Of a DNA stretch of 64,000 nucleotides, positions 8,891 to 18,228 are shown one piece after another. The notes under the pieces were generated by a model. The model was given only the letters and a program-made list of their open reading frames with translations, searched no databases and was not told the origin of the DNA. The first letter of the stretch is position 1. The number at the start of each line of letters is the position of its first letter. A program made the translations under genes and the position numbers. Origin of the DNA: Maribacter flavus. Its GTDB lineage: Bacteria > Bacteroidota > Bacteroidia > Flavobacteriales > Flavobacteriaceae. The stretch is from positions 248,001 to 312,000 of the forward strand of contig NZ_VUOE01000003.1 in the NCBI RefSeq assembly GCF_008386635.1, in the 5' to 3' direction.

Positions 8891-9406
8891 TTATTCGCTC
8901 CAGGGTGGCACCACGCCATTAGTTCTTGCATAAGCAATAAGTTGGCCCTTATGCTCTCCATTGTGTTCCATGATGATCAATAGACCTCCTAACTTGTTCA
9001 TTTTCATAAACCCAAAATCAACTTCATTTCCCAATTCACCGCTTTCCACTTCACCTACTTTGTCCAACACCCATGCATTGGATTTTTTTAGGGCCGTAAT
9101 AATATTGTCTTTACCCGTTATTTTGGTCAGCCCCATAATATCGACATCTTCTGGAGGTGCAAAGCCCATCTTGGACCCAATGAAATAGTTGGCTCCAGCT
9201 ACATGGAGCAATGCTTCCGCCACCGAATTAACGCCCTCCATAGGTCTCCAATCATATTGTTCCTCAGAAAAGGCCTCCGCCAACTGGATTACTTGAGCTT
9301 GATTTCCCTGTAACAATCCCTGAATGGTGTTTTGTGTTAGGTTTTCCTGTGCTTGGATACCCAATACGCAACCTGTCAGACAGAGTATTGAAATTAATTT
9401 TTTCAT
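8891..9406 (-). CDS. Exported DinB-superfamily protein
   Basis: A 171-residue protein with an N-terminal signal peptide (MKKLISILCLTG to IQAQ) and a DinB-type four-helix bundle. The likely metal-binding histidines are in EALLHVAG near residue 68 and in EHNGEHKGQ near 147-153, matching the His triad of the DinB/YfiT family. Members of the superfamily include thiol-dependent transferases, but the role of exported Bacteroidota members is unknown. It has its own terminator downstream and follows pruA in the same direction after a strong inverted repeat. Confidence 0.8.
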   Translation of the reverse strand: MKKLISILCLTGCVLGIQAQENLTQNTIQGLLQGNQAQVIQLAEAFSEEQYDWRPMEGVNSVAEALLHVAGANYFIGSKMGFAPPEDVDIMGLTKITGKDNIITALKKSNAWVLDKVGEVESGELGNEVDFGFMKMNKLGGLLIIMEHNGEHKGQLIAYARTNGVVPPWSE

Positions 9407-9428
9407 TTTAGTGCTGTTTAAAAGTGAA

Positions 9429-9457
9429 GGGTGTTCCCGGATTTTCCGGGAACACCC
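9429..9457 (-). terminator. Perfect 12-bp hairpin between pruA and the DinB-like gene
   Basis: GGGTGTTCCCGG (9429-9440) and CCGGGAACACCC (9446-9457) form a GC-rich stem with loop ATTTT. On the minus strand it follows the pruA stop by about 55 bases and is trailed by a broken T-tract (TTCACTTTT). It could be the pruA terminator or an attenuator in front of the DinB-like gene, whose ATG is only 22 bases further on. Confidence 0.6.
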
Positions 9458-9513
9458 TTAAAAGTAATCAAAATCTTTATGACTGTAACTTTAGCTTGTT
9501 AAAATTCAGACAC

Positions 9514-11142
9514 TTAACCTAAAAAAGGATATCGATAATCTTCCGGGGTCACAAAAGTCTCCTTTATCAGGCGTGGGGATACCCATCGCAATAGGTTTTG
9601 AGCAGAGCCCGCCTTGTCATTGGTCCCGGATGCCCTTGCTCCACCAAAAGGTTGTTGGCCCACGACCGCTCCCGTAGGTTTATCGTTTATATAAAAATTC
9701 CCTGCACAATTTTGTAAGGCTTTGGTAGCCTCGTCAATCGCATAACGGTCTTGTGAAAGTACGGCTCCCGTTAGGGCATATTCAGAAGTGCTATCTACCA
9801 ACTTTAGCGTTTTGGACCAGTCCGCATCCTCATAAACATAAACGGTTACCACTGGTCCGAAAAGTTCCGTCTCCATTGTGGCATAATGTGGGTCGGTCGT
9901 TACAATAACCGACGGTTCTATAAAGTAGCCTTTAGATTTGTCGTAACCACCTCCAACGATAATTTCCGCTTCTTTATCATTTTTTGCTTGGTCAATGTAT
10001 TTGGCAAGTTTATCAAATGAGGCTTCATGAATGACAGCGGTGATGAAGTTCCCCATGTCTTCGGGCGATCCCGGTTTGTTAAAAGAGGCCACATCCTTTT
10101 TAACCAAATCCAATATTTCTTTGGACGTGGATTTAGGTAGGTATACCCTGGATGCCGCACTACATTTTTGCCCCTGAAATTCAAAAGCGCCCCGCGTAAT
10201 CGCCGTGGCAACTTGTTGAGGTTTTGCTGTGGGATGCGCAATGATAAAGTCCTTTCCGCCGGTCTCGCCAACAATTCTAGGGTATGTTTTGTAGGTATGA
10301 ATATTGTTTCCTATCTGTTTCCAAAGTTCCTTAAATACATGAGTTGATCCCGTAAAGTGAATGCCGGAAAAATCTGGACTCGCCAAAACTGTTTCCGTTA
10401 TCATTACCGGGTCTCCGTAGACAACGTTGATTACCCCATCCGGTAGTCCTGCTTCCTTGAATACATCTACGATGACCTTTGCGGAAAATATTTGGCTGTC
10501 ACTTGGTTTCCATACCACCACGTTCCCCATCATGGCCGCACTTGCAGGCAGATTTCCTGCAATTGCCGTAAAGTTGAAGGGTGTAATGGCATATACGAAT
10601 CCTTCGAGAGGTCTATATTCCACGCGGTTCCAAATGCCTTCGGACGAATAGGGTTGCTCTTCGTAGATCTGTGACATATATTCCACATTGAATCTCAAAA
10701 AGTCTATGAGTTCGCAAGCCGAATCAATTTCGGCCTGATGTATAGTTTTTGATTGCGCCAACATGGTCGCGGCATTTATTTTTGCACGATAAGGACCTGC
10801 AATAAGTTCGGCCGCTTTTAGGAAAACCGCAGCACGCTGCTCCCATGTCAAGTTTGCCCAAGCCTCCCTGGATTCTAGGCAGTTGGAAATTGCTTCCTCA
10901 ACGTGTTTTTTTTCAGCAAGATGGTAGTTGCCCAAAATATGTTGGTGATCATGTGGGGGCGACATCGGTTTGGTGTTTCCGGTACGCACCTCCTTGGGGC
11001 CAATATACATTGGTATATCTACCGTGCTAGTGTAATAGGTTTTGTATTGCTTTAATACCTGTTCGCGCTCAGGAGTTCCTGGAGCATAACTTTTTATTGG
11101 CTCATTTATGGCGGCCGGTACTTGGAAAAATCCTTTGCCCAT
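9514..11142 (-). CDS. pruA: 1-pyrroline-5-carboxylate (L-glutamate semialdehyde) dehydrogenase
   Basis: NAD-dependent aldehyde dehydrogenase of 542 residues that oxidises glutamate gamma-semialdehyde to glutamate, the second step of proline catabolism. The catalytic cysteine is about C327 in FQGQKCSAASR, and the general base is about E293 in VGETGGKDF. The length agrees with single-domain class 4 P5C dehydrogenases; no proline dehydrogenase is fused. I use the ATG at 11142; the in-frame TTG two codons upstream is less likely. It is last in the Plug-DUF3667-apaG-pruA unit, about 85 bases after apaG. Confidence 0.94.
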   Translation of the reverse strand: MGKGFFQVPAAINEPIKSYAPGTPEREQVLKQYKTYYTSTVDIPMYIGPKEVRTGNTKPMSPPHDHQHILGNYHLAEKKHVEEAISNCLESREAWANLTWEQRAAVFLKAAELIAGPYRAKINAATMLAQSKTIHQAEIDSACELIDFLRFNVEYMSQIYEEQPYSSEGIWNRVEYRPLEGFVYAITPFNFTAIAGNLPASAAMMGNVVVWKPSDSQIFSAKVIVDVFKEAGLPDGVINVVYGDPVMITETVLASPDFSGIHFTGSTHVFKELWKQIGNNIHTYKTYPRIVGETGGKDFIIAHPTAKPQQVATAITRGAFEFQGQKCSAASRVYLPKSTSKEILDLVKKDVASFNKPGSPEDMGNFITAVIHEASFDKLAKYIDQAKNDKEAEIIVGGGYDKSKGYFIEPSVIVTTDPHYATMETELFGPVVTVYVYEDADWSKTLKLVDSTSEYALTGAVLSQDRYAIDEATKALQNCAGNFYINDKPTGAVVGQQPFGGARASGTNDKAGSAQNLLRWVSPRLIKETFVTPEDYRYPFLG

Positions 11143-11228
11143 GGTCAATTTTTATTTTTAAAATTAGTAGTTGACCAAAAGTACTAAAAGGGGTTTGTTA
11201 TAAAAACTAAATTGAGGTTAAAACCTAT

Positions 11229-11615
11229 TTAGTTCAGGGCAAATGGGGCACTAAACTTGAATGTTGGGATATACACCCTAAAATTTTCCGTGGTGGTAAA
11301 GTTTATCATGTTGTAATGTCCCTTCATAGCTCCAATTGGAGAGGTTAGAAGACATCCCGAATTATAGGTGTGCGACTCACCGGGTTTAATAACAGGTTTT
11401 TTCCCTATTACTCCTTCACCATCCAAGGTTTCCACATCGTTCAAAGAGTCATAGATTCTCCAATGGCGTGACGTAAGTTGAACGGAATCCTTGCTCTGGT
11501 TTTCGATGGTAATGGTATATCCAAAAGCATAATGCATCTTGTAATTTTTGAAGAAAGTACCTTCAAAATTCGTTTTAACGGAAATCTTAATGCCTTTGGT
11601 AACTTGTGTTGTCAT
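11229..11615 (-). CDS. apaG: ApaG-domain protein (DUF525)
   Basis: A 128-residue single-domain ApaG protein with an immunoglobulin-like beta sandwich. Recognisable stretches are YTITIENQSKDSVQLTSRHW near 33-52, GVIGKKPVIKPGE and the G-x-M-K-G-H-Y segment near the C-terminus. ApaG was linked to Co2+/Mg2+ resistance in enterobacteria, but its molecular function is unsettled. Length is normal. It lies between DUF3667 (5-base gap) and pruA. Confidence 0.93.
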   Translation of the reverse strand: MTTQVTKGIKISVKTNFEGTFFKNYKMHYAFGYTITIENQSKDSVQLTSRHWRIYDSLNDVETLDGEGVIGKKPVIKPGESHTYNSGCLLTSPIGAMKGHYNMINFTTTENFRVYIPTFKFSAPFALN

Positions 11616-11620
11616 AATAT

Positions 11621-12751
11621 CTAATAGGTAAACATACTACCTGCAAACAATAGTGCAGCTCCTATACCAGCTAAAATAACGAAAATTGTATTTAGGAAAA
11701 TATATTTAACAATAGTTTTAAATCTGCCCTGTTGGTAAAAGTTCCGCATTGCCTTATAGAGGTAAACGGCGAAAATCAGGATAAATATAGCACTAGTGTC
11801 AATTCCAAAAACGGCATCGATCATATAGCTAATAATGAGCAAGATAAAGAACAATGATTGATTGTGGAAACTAAAGATTAAATGATCGGTATAAGTATAT
11901 CTTTTTCTGATATATACCAACCAAATGAAGAGCGAGAAGACCGGTAAAAAGAAAAATGTGGTAAAAGGCAATTTGGAAAAAACGGAACTTATATAGGCCC
12001 CCGGCTGTCTTTTTACCCGTATCAAACTTTGCGCTGTATTGAAGGAAAAATTATTGTGCCAGGTGTCCTCTAACCCATATTTTGTCTTTGCTTCTTCAAA
12101 TATGTAAAAAGTATCCTTCTCGATCAACGTTGTGAAAATTTCCTGTTTCCGAAAAAGTGATTCAAAAAATGGTTTCTGGTTGGCCGCTTCCACTTGCTTT
12201 TTTGGATCTTTCATAATGATGGAATCCCGTATCCTAATCCTTTCCGAAATAAGTCCATTTATGTTCAGGGAATCCAGCTGGGCCATGACTTCTTTTTTAT
12301 CGGCCTCATTATCCCCAAAATCATAATCTTCTACCATGGAACTACCAAAATTTATAGGCAAGTCCTTGGAGTTGGAACCGTAACGGTTCAATTGATCAAA
12401 ATTACCCGAAAGTCCAATGAGCAAAAAATAAATGATGGCCAAACTTAACAGAAACCTAAATGGATTGGTATAGGACATCCTTTTGCCCATGATATAGTCT
12501 GCGGTAATCCTACCGGGCCGTAAAAGCAAAGCCGCTAGGGTTCTAAGTAGTCTTGAGTCGTAGGAAATAATGTTGGAAAAAAACTCCTCGAAAAAATCCT
12601 TTAAGGTTAGTTTTTTAGTGCTGTTTGCCTGCGAGCAATGTGGGCAGTATTTATCGCTTATGTCCAAAGGGTGACCACAATTAAGGCATTCCACTCCCCT
12701 GTACCGAAGCTGGTAACGCCCTTTTGTATTAACACTTGGTTTGGTCTCCAT
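11621..12751 (-). CDS. DUF3667 membrane protein with N-terminal zinc ribbon
   Basis: A 376-residue protein. The N-terminus has a four-cysteine zinc ribbon (C22, C25, C36, C39, in CLNCGHPL and YCPHC). It is followed by a soluble segment beginning with FFEEFFSN, a membrane helix near 95-115, a charged middle part and about four further membrane helices from 260 to the end. This is the layout of DUF3667 proteins, common in Bacteroidota and of unknown function. It starts 32 bases after the Plug gene and 5 bases before apaG. Confidence 0.85.
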   Translation of the reverse strand: METKPSVNTKGRYQLRYRGVECLNCGHPLDISDKYCPHCSQANSTKKLTLKDFFEEFFSNIISYDSRLLRTLAALLLRPGRITADYIMGKRMSYTNPFRFLLSLAIIYFLLIGLSGNFDQLNRYGSNSKDLPINFGSSMVEDYDFGDNEADKKEVMAQLDSLNINGLISERIRIRDSIIMKDPKKQVEAANQKPFFESLFRKQEIFTTLIEKDTFYIFEEAKTKYGLEDTWHNNFSFNTAQSLIRVKRQPGAYISSVFSKLPFTTFFFLPVFSLFIWLVYIRKRYTYTDHLIFSFHNQSLFFILLIISYMIDAVFGIDTSAIFILIFAVYLYKAMRNFYQQGRFKTIVKYIFLNTIFVILAGIGAALLFAGSMFTY

Positions 12752-12783
12752 GGAATATGTTAGATTACAGGGACCCGATAAAA

Positions 12784-14034
12784 TCAGTTACTGATGTTTC
12801 TGGAATTTGCGGAGCCCACTCCTATAATACTATCGTAAAGGTCTCCAAAATTTCTGTAATATACCAAGATCATGTAGTTGTTTTCCGTAAAATGAAAATT
12901 TCCGCCAACGGTATTCAAATTTATTTTGCCAGCTTCGTTTTTTGTAACGTATTTATAATTGTAAAAACCTTGCTTCAAAATCAAGGTGGCTTCCATCATT
13001 CCGTTATTCTCGTTGTAGGTCATTTTATTTTCCTCGGATAGGGCATAGTTATTGAATTTCCCAAAAATGTATACATCGTCAAGTCCTAATGCTTCTGTAT
13101 ATGGTAGGCTGAAATGGACCTTGGTGTATTCCGCTTCCCTAGAGGCATCGTCCCCTTGCAAGGTCCTAACCACAAAGTCCCCGTTGATATCCGGAAAGTA
13201 GGTGTAGGGTTCATTCGCCCTAAAATTGTCACTGAATAGATAATGATTGTAAAGGCGATCCCCTATTTCTATTCTTGCGATTTGGGAACTCGGGGCCCTT
13301 AGGTCACTGGTGTCGAACAACAAATATTCATTGCCCCCAAAAAATGCGGTTTCCTGATCATACCGGTACACCAGTTCAGCCCCCAAGGTGAACTGTGGCT
13401 TTATATTGTAGATGGCATTTTCCCAATAATTGTTTTGGATAATGGCAACTTTGACTTCCTGTTTTGGATTTACCAATTGAAAATTACCTGGATTGATCCT
13501 AAAATGAACCACCTGCTTTTCATTTAAAAAGTTGAAATCCCGCGAACGCTTTACCTCGGCACCAACTTTTACGACATCCTTATAAACCATGAACCTTCTT
13601 GAGAATTGGAGCTCGTAACTACTGTTGTAGATTTCGATTAGGTAGTTACCGGTAACCCTTAAACGTACATTTTCATTTGGTATGGTAAGCTGATAGTTGG
13701 AATAGGTCTCCAACGTTGTGTAGCTATTTTCGTAATTTATGATTCGTTGATTATCGATACCGTCCAGATATTGGGATTTAAGAAGGTCCGATGGGGTCCA
13801 GTCATAATCACAATGGACTATTTTATAATAATAATCCTGTTCGTTTGCCAATAGGTCATCGAATTCCAATCGAAGGGTTTCCCCAATCTGAACTACAGGA
13901 AATTGATCGTCCGTTGGTCCTCTAAATATGACCGACTTAATATGGTCCGGGGGATTGATTTCCTCTTGTATCTGGGCCAACGCGCCTTGAATACAGAGAA
14001 GGCCAACAATTATTTGTTTAAGGAAAAATCGCAT
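12784..14034 (-). CDS. Type IX secretion system Plug protein (DUF5103)
   Basis: A 416-residue exported protein with a signal peptide ending near LAQ at residue 21. It matches the DUF5103 family: N-terminal beta domain with SVIFRGPTDDQFPVVQIGE, the conserved HCDYDW segment near 95-100, and a C-terminal Ig-like domain near 300-380. In Flavobacterium johnsoniae the family member is Plug, which closes the periplasmic side of the SprA translocon. The family match is from recall of its segments, and the role is taken from that homologue. Confidence 0.85.
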   Translation of the reverse strand: MRFFLKQIIVGLLCIQGALAQIQEEINPPDHIKSVIFRGPTDDQFPVVQIGETLRLEFDDLLANEQDYYYKIVHCDYDWTPSDLLKSQYLDGIDNQRIINYENSYTTLETYSNYQLTIPNENVRLRVTGNYLIEIYNSSYELQFSRRFMVYKDVVKVGAEVKRSRDFNFLNEKQVVHFRINPGNFQLVNPKQEVKVAIIQNNYWENAIYNIKPQFTLGAELVYRYDQETAFFGGNEYLLFDTSDLRAPSSQIARIEIGDRLYNHYLFSDNFRANEPYTYFPDINGDFVVRTLQGDDASREAEYTKVHFSLPYTEALGLDDVYIFGKFNNYALSEENKMTYNENNGMMEATLILKQGFYNYKYVTKNEAGKINLNTVGGNFHFTENNYMILVYYRNFGDLYDSIIGVGSANSRNISN

Positions 14035-14186
14035 TTAACAATTAATATTTGGGTTAAAGGTAAACAAAAAGGATGCCTAAAAAATTTACCTCGATAGAAT
14101 GCCTAATTTATGGTTAATTATTATGAAAACTTTTCATTTAGTAGTAAATTCGCAGCAAATTTTGTTAACCTAAGGTCTACAATAAT

Positions 14187-15539
14187 ATGTCAAAAGACAT
14201 TCGAATTAAAAAAGGACTGGACATCAATTTGGTAGGAGCTTCCGAGTTGTCTACTTCAAAAGCCGTCCTAAGCAATGTTTACGCAATAAAGCTTGATGAT
14301 TTTCACGGAATAACTCCTAAAATGTTGTTGAAGGAAGGGGCCGAGGTAAAAGCTGGAGAGCCATTGTTTTACAGTAAAGCCAATGAGAAAATGTTGTTCG
14401 TTTCTCCGGTAAGTGGTGAATTGGTGGAAATTGAGAGGGGCGCGCGTAGAAGGATACTCAGGTTGAAGATTTTGGCCGATAAGACCCAAGAAGTTGTTGA
14501 GCACAAAAAACTGGATCTGGTAAAGGCCTCTGGTCAAGATATTAAGGATGCCTTATTGAAATCCGGCTGTTGGCCTTTCGTAAAACAACGTCCCTATGAT
14601 GTTATAGCCGACCCTAACACTACTCCAAAAGCTATCTTTATTTCTGGCTATGCCACGGCTCCATTGGCCGCTGATTTGGATTATGTTTTGAAAGGCAAGG
14701 AGGAGGAGTTGCAGACAGCGATAACTGCTTTAGGTAAACTTACTCCCGGAAAAATACATGTTTCCGTGGGTGCTTCCGGAAATTCGCCATTGTCGGGTTT
14801 AAAAGGAATCGAATTACATACAGTATCCGGCCCACATCCTGCTGGATTGGTCGGGACACAGATAAACAAAATTGACCCTATTAACAAAGGCGAGTTGGTT
14901 TGGACCGTTTCTCCCCAAGATTTGGTCATCATCGGGGAGTATCTCAATACGGGTAAATTCAATGCGGAAAGAATCGTGGCATTGGCTGGATCGTCCGTTA
15001 AATCTCCTAAATATTATAGTACTAAAATCGGTGCTGAAATCTCTACGTTCCTCTATGCTAGTGGTGTAAACGATGAAAACTTTAGAGTCATTAACGGCGA
15101 TGTGCTAACCGGATCCAAAAGTGCCCCAGATGGTCATTTAGGTTTTTATAATAATACGGTTACTGTGATTCCGGAAGGTAATGATTATGAGTTGTTCGGA
15201 TGGAACAAGCCTGTGTTTAATAAAGTTTCAACTACCAGGGCCTTGACTTTTTCTTGGTTACAGCCTAAAAAGAAATATGATTTGACCACAAACACTAATG
15301 GTGAACATAGGGCATTTGTGGTAACAGGGCAATATGAGGAAGTTTTTCCAATGGATATTTATCCCCTACAATTGCTAAAAGCATGTATGGTGAAGGATTT
15401 GGATGAAATGGAACAATTGGGGCTTTATGAAGTTGCACCTGAGGATTTTTCTCTAACTGAATTCATTTGTATTTCCAAACAACCCCATCAAAAAATTATT
15501 CGTGAAGGATTGGATTTATTGCAAAAAGAAATAGGATAA
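14187..15539 (+). CDS. nqrA: Na+-translocating NADH:quinone reductase subunit A
   Basis: Peripheral cytoplasmic subunit of the respiratory sodium pump, 450 residues. The N-terminal region has a lipoyl/barrel-sandwich-like fold (KAGEPLFYSK and VSPVSGELVEIERG near 55-90), and the centre carries the SLBB-like part (GPHPAGLVGTQINKIDPI near 215-235). It is the first gene of nqrABCDEF. The block upstream contains a weak promoter-like AAATTTTG near 14157-14164. Confidence 0.95.
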   Translation: MSKDIRIKKGLDINLVGASELSTSKAVLSNVYAIKLDDFHGITPKMLLKEGAEVKAGEPLFYSKANEKMLFVSPVSGELVEIERGARRRILRLKILADKTQEVVEHKKLDLVKASGQDIKDALLKSGCWPFVKQRPYDVIADPNTTPKAIFISGYATAPLAADLDYVLKGKEEELQTAITALGKLTPGKIHVSVGASGNSPLSGLKGIELHTVSGPHPAGLVGTQINKIDPINKGELVWTVSPQDLVIIGEYLNTGKFNAERIVALAGSSVKSPKYYSTKIGAEISTFLYASGVNDENFRVINGDVLTGSKSAPDGHLGFYNNTVTVIPEGNDYELFGWNKPVFNKVSTTRALTFSWLQPKKKYDLTTNTNGEHRAFVVTGQYEEVFPMDIYPLQLLKACMVKDLDEMEQLGLYEVAPEDFSLTEFICISKQPHQKIIREGLDLLQKEIG

Positions 15540-15542
15540 GAT

Positions 15543-16805
15543 ATGAGTTTAAAAAGTAAAATGCATGAGTTGAAAATGAAGTATCAAGGCAAAAAGATGG
15601 CGCCTGCTTTCAATGCCTTTCATACTTTTTTGTTCACTCCCAATGAAACTACCCATGGCGGTACGCATGTAAAGGCTGCTGACGACTTAAAGAGGACCAT
15701 GAACACTGTGATAATGGCGCTTATTCCTGTGTTGCTGTTTTCCATGTTCAACGCGGGCTATCAGCATTATGCAGCCATTGATGCGGCCAATGGAACTCCA
15801 AGGTCATTGTCTTTTTTCGAAAACTTTTTGACATGGGACAATTTCTGGATTGGCATAATCAAAGTTTTGCCTTTGGTCGTTGTTTCCTATGGGGTAGGAC
15901 TTATTGTGGAATTCATTTTTGCCGTAATTAAAGGGCATGAGGTCGAAGAGGGTTATTTGGTAACCGGAATGTTGGTTCCCCTGATCGTTCCCGTTGATAC
16001 CCCGTTGTGGATGTTGGCCGTTGCCGTCGTTTTTGGAGTTGTAATTGGCAAGGAAGTATTCGGCGGTACCGGAATGAATATTTTGAACCCTGCCCTAACA
16101 ATACGTGCATTCCTGTTTTTCGCGTATCCTACATGGATGAGTGGTGATAAGGTTTGGGTGCATGGTGCCGTGGAACGAGCAGGTGGTCCGGATGCCATTT
16201 CAGGTGAAACAATCTTAGGTTCCTTGGCCCAAAATGCCGAGGTGAGTTATTCAGTGTCCGATATGTTTTTCGGTTTTATTCCGGGTTCTGTTGGGGAAAC
16301 TTCCACACTTTTGATATTGATTGGAGGCCTCTTTTTGATTTTCAGTAAGATTGCCAGCTGGAGGATAATGCTTAGTGCCGTAATTGGATCTTTGGTTATG
16401 GGTCTAATTTTCAACCAAGTGGTCGAAATGGGTTGGATTACCGAAACTAGTAAGTTTTATGGTTTAATGAGCTTTGAATTTTGGAAGCATCTGATTGTGG
16501 GCGGTCTGGCTTTTGGTATTGTTTATATGGCCACTGACCCTGTTACAGGTTCCCAGACCAATCGCGGTAAATGGATATATGGCTTCTTCATTGGTTTTAT
16601 ATCTGTAATGATTCGCGTTTTCAATCCCGCCTATCCAGAGGGTGTCTTCTTGGCGATATTGTTGATGAACGTGTTTGCGCCCACCATCGATCACTACGTG
16701 GTACAGGCAAACGTAAAACGAAGAATGAAGCGATTTAAGAATGCCGTTGTACTACCAAAGGATACGGACGGTAAGGCTGAAGAATTAAAAGTAGAAACGG
16801 TTTAA
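15543..16805 (+). CDS. nqrB: Na+-translocating NADH:quinone reductase subunit B
   Basis: Integral membrane subunit of 420 residues with about ten helices, binding riboflavin and one covalent FMN. The covalent-FMN site is D217-A-I-S-G-E-T223; T223 is the expected acceptor. The usual flavinylation motif is D-x-x-S/T-G-A-T, so here Glu (E222) replaces the Ala before the threonine. The segment MATDPVTGSQTN near residue 322 is a strong NqrB signature. It starts three bases after nqrA; ApbE, encoded downstream, should attach the FMN. Confidence 0.95.
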   Translation: MSLKSKMHELKMKYQGKKMAPAFNAFHTFLFTPNETTHGGTHVKAADDLKRTMNTVIMALIPVLLFSMFNAGYQHYAAIDAANGTPRSLSFFENFLTWDNFWIGIIKVLPLVVVSYGVGLIVEFIFAVIKGHEVEEGYLVTGMLVPLIVPVDTPLWMLAVAVVFGVVIGKEVFGGTGMNILNPALTIRAFLFFAYPTWMSGDKVWVHGAVERAGGPDAISGETILGSLAQNAEVSYSVSDMFFGFIPGSVGETSTLLILIGGLFLIFSKIASWRIMLSAVIGSLVMGLIFNQVVEMGWITETSKFYGLMSFEFWKHLIVGGLAFGIVYMATDPVTGSQTNRGKWIYGFFIGFISVMIRVFNPAYPEGVFLAILLMNVFAPTIDHYVVQANVKRRMKRFKNAVVLPKDTDGKAEELKVETV

Positions 16806-16807
16806 TT

Positions 16808-17557
16808 ATGGCAATAAATACAGATAAAAATGTGTATACCGTGGTTTTTGCCTCGGTCATGGTGGTCGTTGTAGGTTCAATACTTGCTTTTCTAGCTACA
16901 GGATTAAGCGGTAGAATCAACGAAAATATGCGTTTTGAGAAACAGCAAAATATACTCTATGCAATGGGTGTCAATGAAAATGCCGACGAAGGGAGCGTTA
17001 ATTTTGTCCCAACAGATGAAGTTGAGAGTGAGTTCTCCCAATACATAACCGAGCAAATTGTTATCAAGGGGGATGAGGTCGTTGAAAACAAGGAAGCTTA
17101 TTTGATCGATATGAAAAAGCAACTGGCCTTGGCTAAAAAGGGTCAAACTCCAGAGTTGCCATTGTTTATTGGTGAAAAGGAAGGAAAGAAATTTTATGTG
17201 ATCCCCATGTACGGAAAAGGTCTTTGGGATGATATCTGGGGTTACATCGCCTTGGATAGTGAAATGGTAGTTCAAGGGGTATTCTTTGATCATAAAGGGG
17301 AGACTCCCGGATTAGGAGCCAATATTAACCAACGCTATTTCATGGATGACTTTTCAGGTGAAAGTATTATGGATGGTACTAAGTATGCGGGCATAAATGT
17401 TGCCAAAGGAAACAATGATCCCCTGAACAATGACAAGGACGATAATGAAGTAGACGCTTTGGCAGGTGCAACCATTACCGGCAATGGGGTTGCGGCCATG
17501 ATCAAGGAGACCGTAAATCTTTACAAGGATTATTTACAAACAATTAGAACCAATTAA
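16808..17557 (+). CDS. nqrC: Na+-translocating NADH:quinone reductase subunit C
   Basis: A 249-residue subunit with one N-terminal membrane helix (about 10-32) and a periplasmic FMN-binding domain. The covalent FMN site is D216-A-L-A-G-A-T222, with T222 as acceptor. The common motif has Ser or Thr where A219 stands. The segment DHKGETPGLGANI near 161-173 is characteristic of the FMN-bind fold. It is spaced two bases after nqrB and one base before nqrD. Confidence 0.95.
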   Translation: MAINTDKNVYTVVFASVMVVVVGSILAFLATGLSGRINENMRFEKQQNILYAMGVNENADEGSVNFVPTDEVESEFSQYITEQIVIKGDEVVENKEAYLIDMKKQLALAKKGQTPELPLFIGEKEGKKFYVIPMYGKGLWDDIWGYIALDSEMVVQGVFFDHKGETPGLGANINQRYFMDDFSGESIMDGTKYAGINVAKGNNDPLNNDKDDNEVDALAGATITGNGVAAMIKETVNLYKDYLQTIRTN

Positions 17558-17558
17558 T

Positions 17559-18206
17559 ATGGCACTTTTATCAAAAAAGGATGCGAATCTTATAAAAGAT
17601 CCCCTGGCGGATAACAACCCGATTACTATTCAGGTATTGGGTATCTGTTCGGCTTTGGCAATTACCGCAGAACTAAAGGCTTCCGTGGTTATGGCCATCG
17701 CGGTTATGTTCGTTTTGGGTGTGGGAAACGTAGTTATATCGGCTATGAGAAATATAATCCCTTCCAAGATTAGAATTATCGTACAGTTGATAGTGGTAGC
17801 CACCTTGGTAATTGTAGTGGATCAGGTGTTAAAGGCATTTGCTTATCCACTAAGTAAAACACTATCCGTTTTTGTAGGATTGATTATTACCAACTGTATC
17901 ATCATGGGACGTTTTGAAGCCTTTGCCTTGGGAAATGGTCTTTGGAGATCATTCTTGGATGGAATAGGGAACTCCTTGGGTTATGGAATTATTTTGGTAA
18001 TCGTAGGTTTCTTTAGGGAACTTTTGGGCTCAGGAACCTTATTTGGATTTCCAGTTTTGGGTGATCCAATTGAAAAGACTGGCCTTTATTCTATTGGCTA
18101 TGAAAACAATGGATTCATGATTATACCTCCTGCGGCCCTCATTGTTGTTGGAATTATTATCTGGGTGCAGCGATCTAGAAATCCTGCATTGGTAGAAGAG
18201 AATTAA
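17559..18206 (+). CDS. nqrD: Na+-translocating NADH:quinone reductase subunit D
   Basis: A 215-residue membrane subunit with six predicted helices. It carries the conserved half-channel segment NCIIMGRFEAFAL near 107-119, paired with the related segment of NqrE; the two subunits are inverted homologues that bind a 2Fe-2S centre between them. Length is normal for NqrD. It lies directly after nqrC and 22 bases before nqrE. Confidence 0.95.
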   Translation: MALLSKKDANLIKDPLADNNPITIQVLGICSALAITAELKASVVMAIAVMFVLGVGNVVISAMRNIIPSKIRIIVQLIVVATLVIVVDQVLKAFAYPLSKTLSVFVGLIITNCIIMGRFEAFALGNGLWRSFLDGIGNSLGYGIILVIVGFFRELLGSGTLFGFPVLGDPIEKTGLYSIGYENNGFMIIPPAALIVVGIIIWVQRSRNPALVEEN

Positions 18207-18228
18207 GAATACACTTACACACAATATT

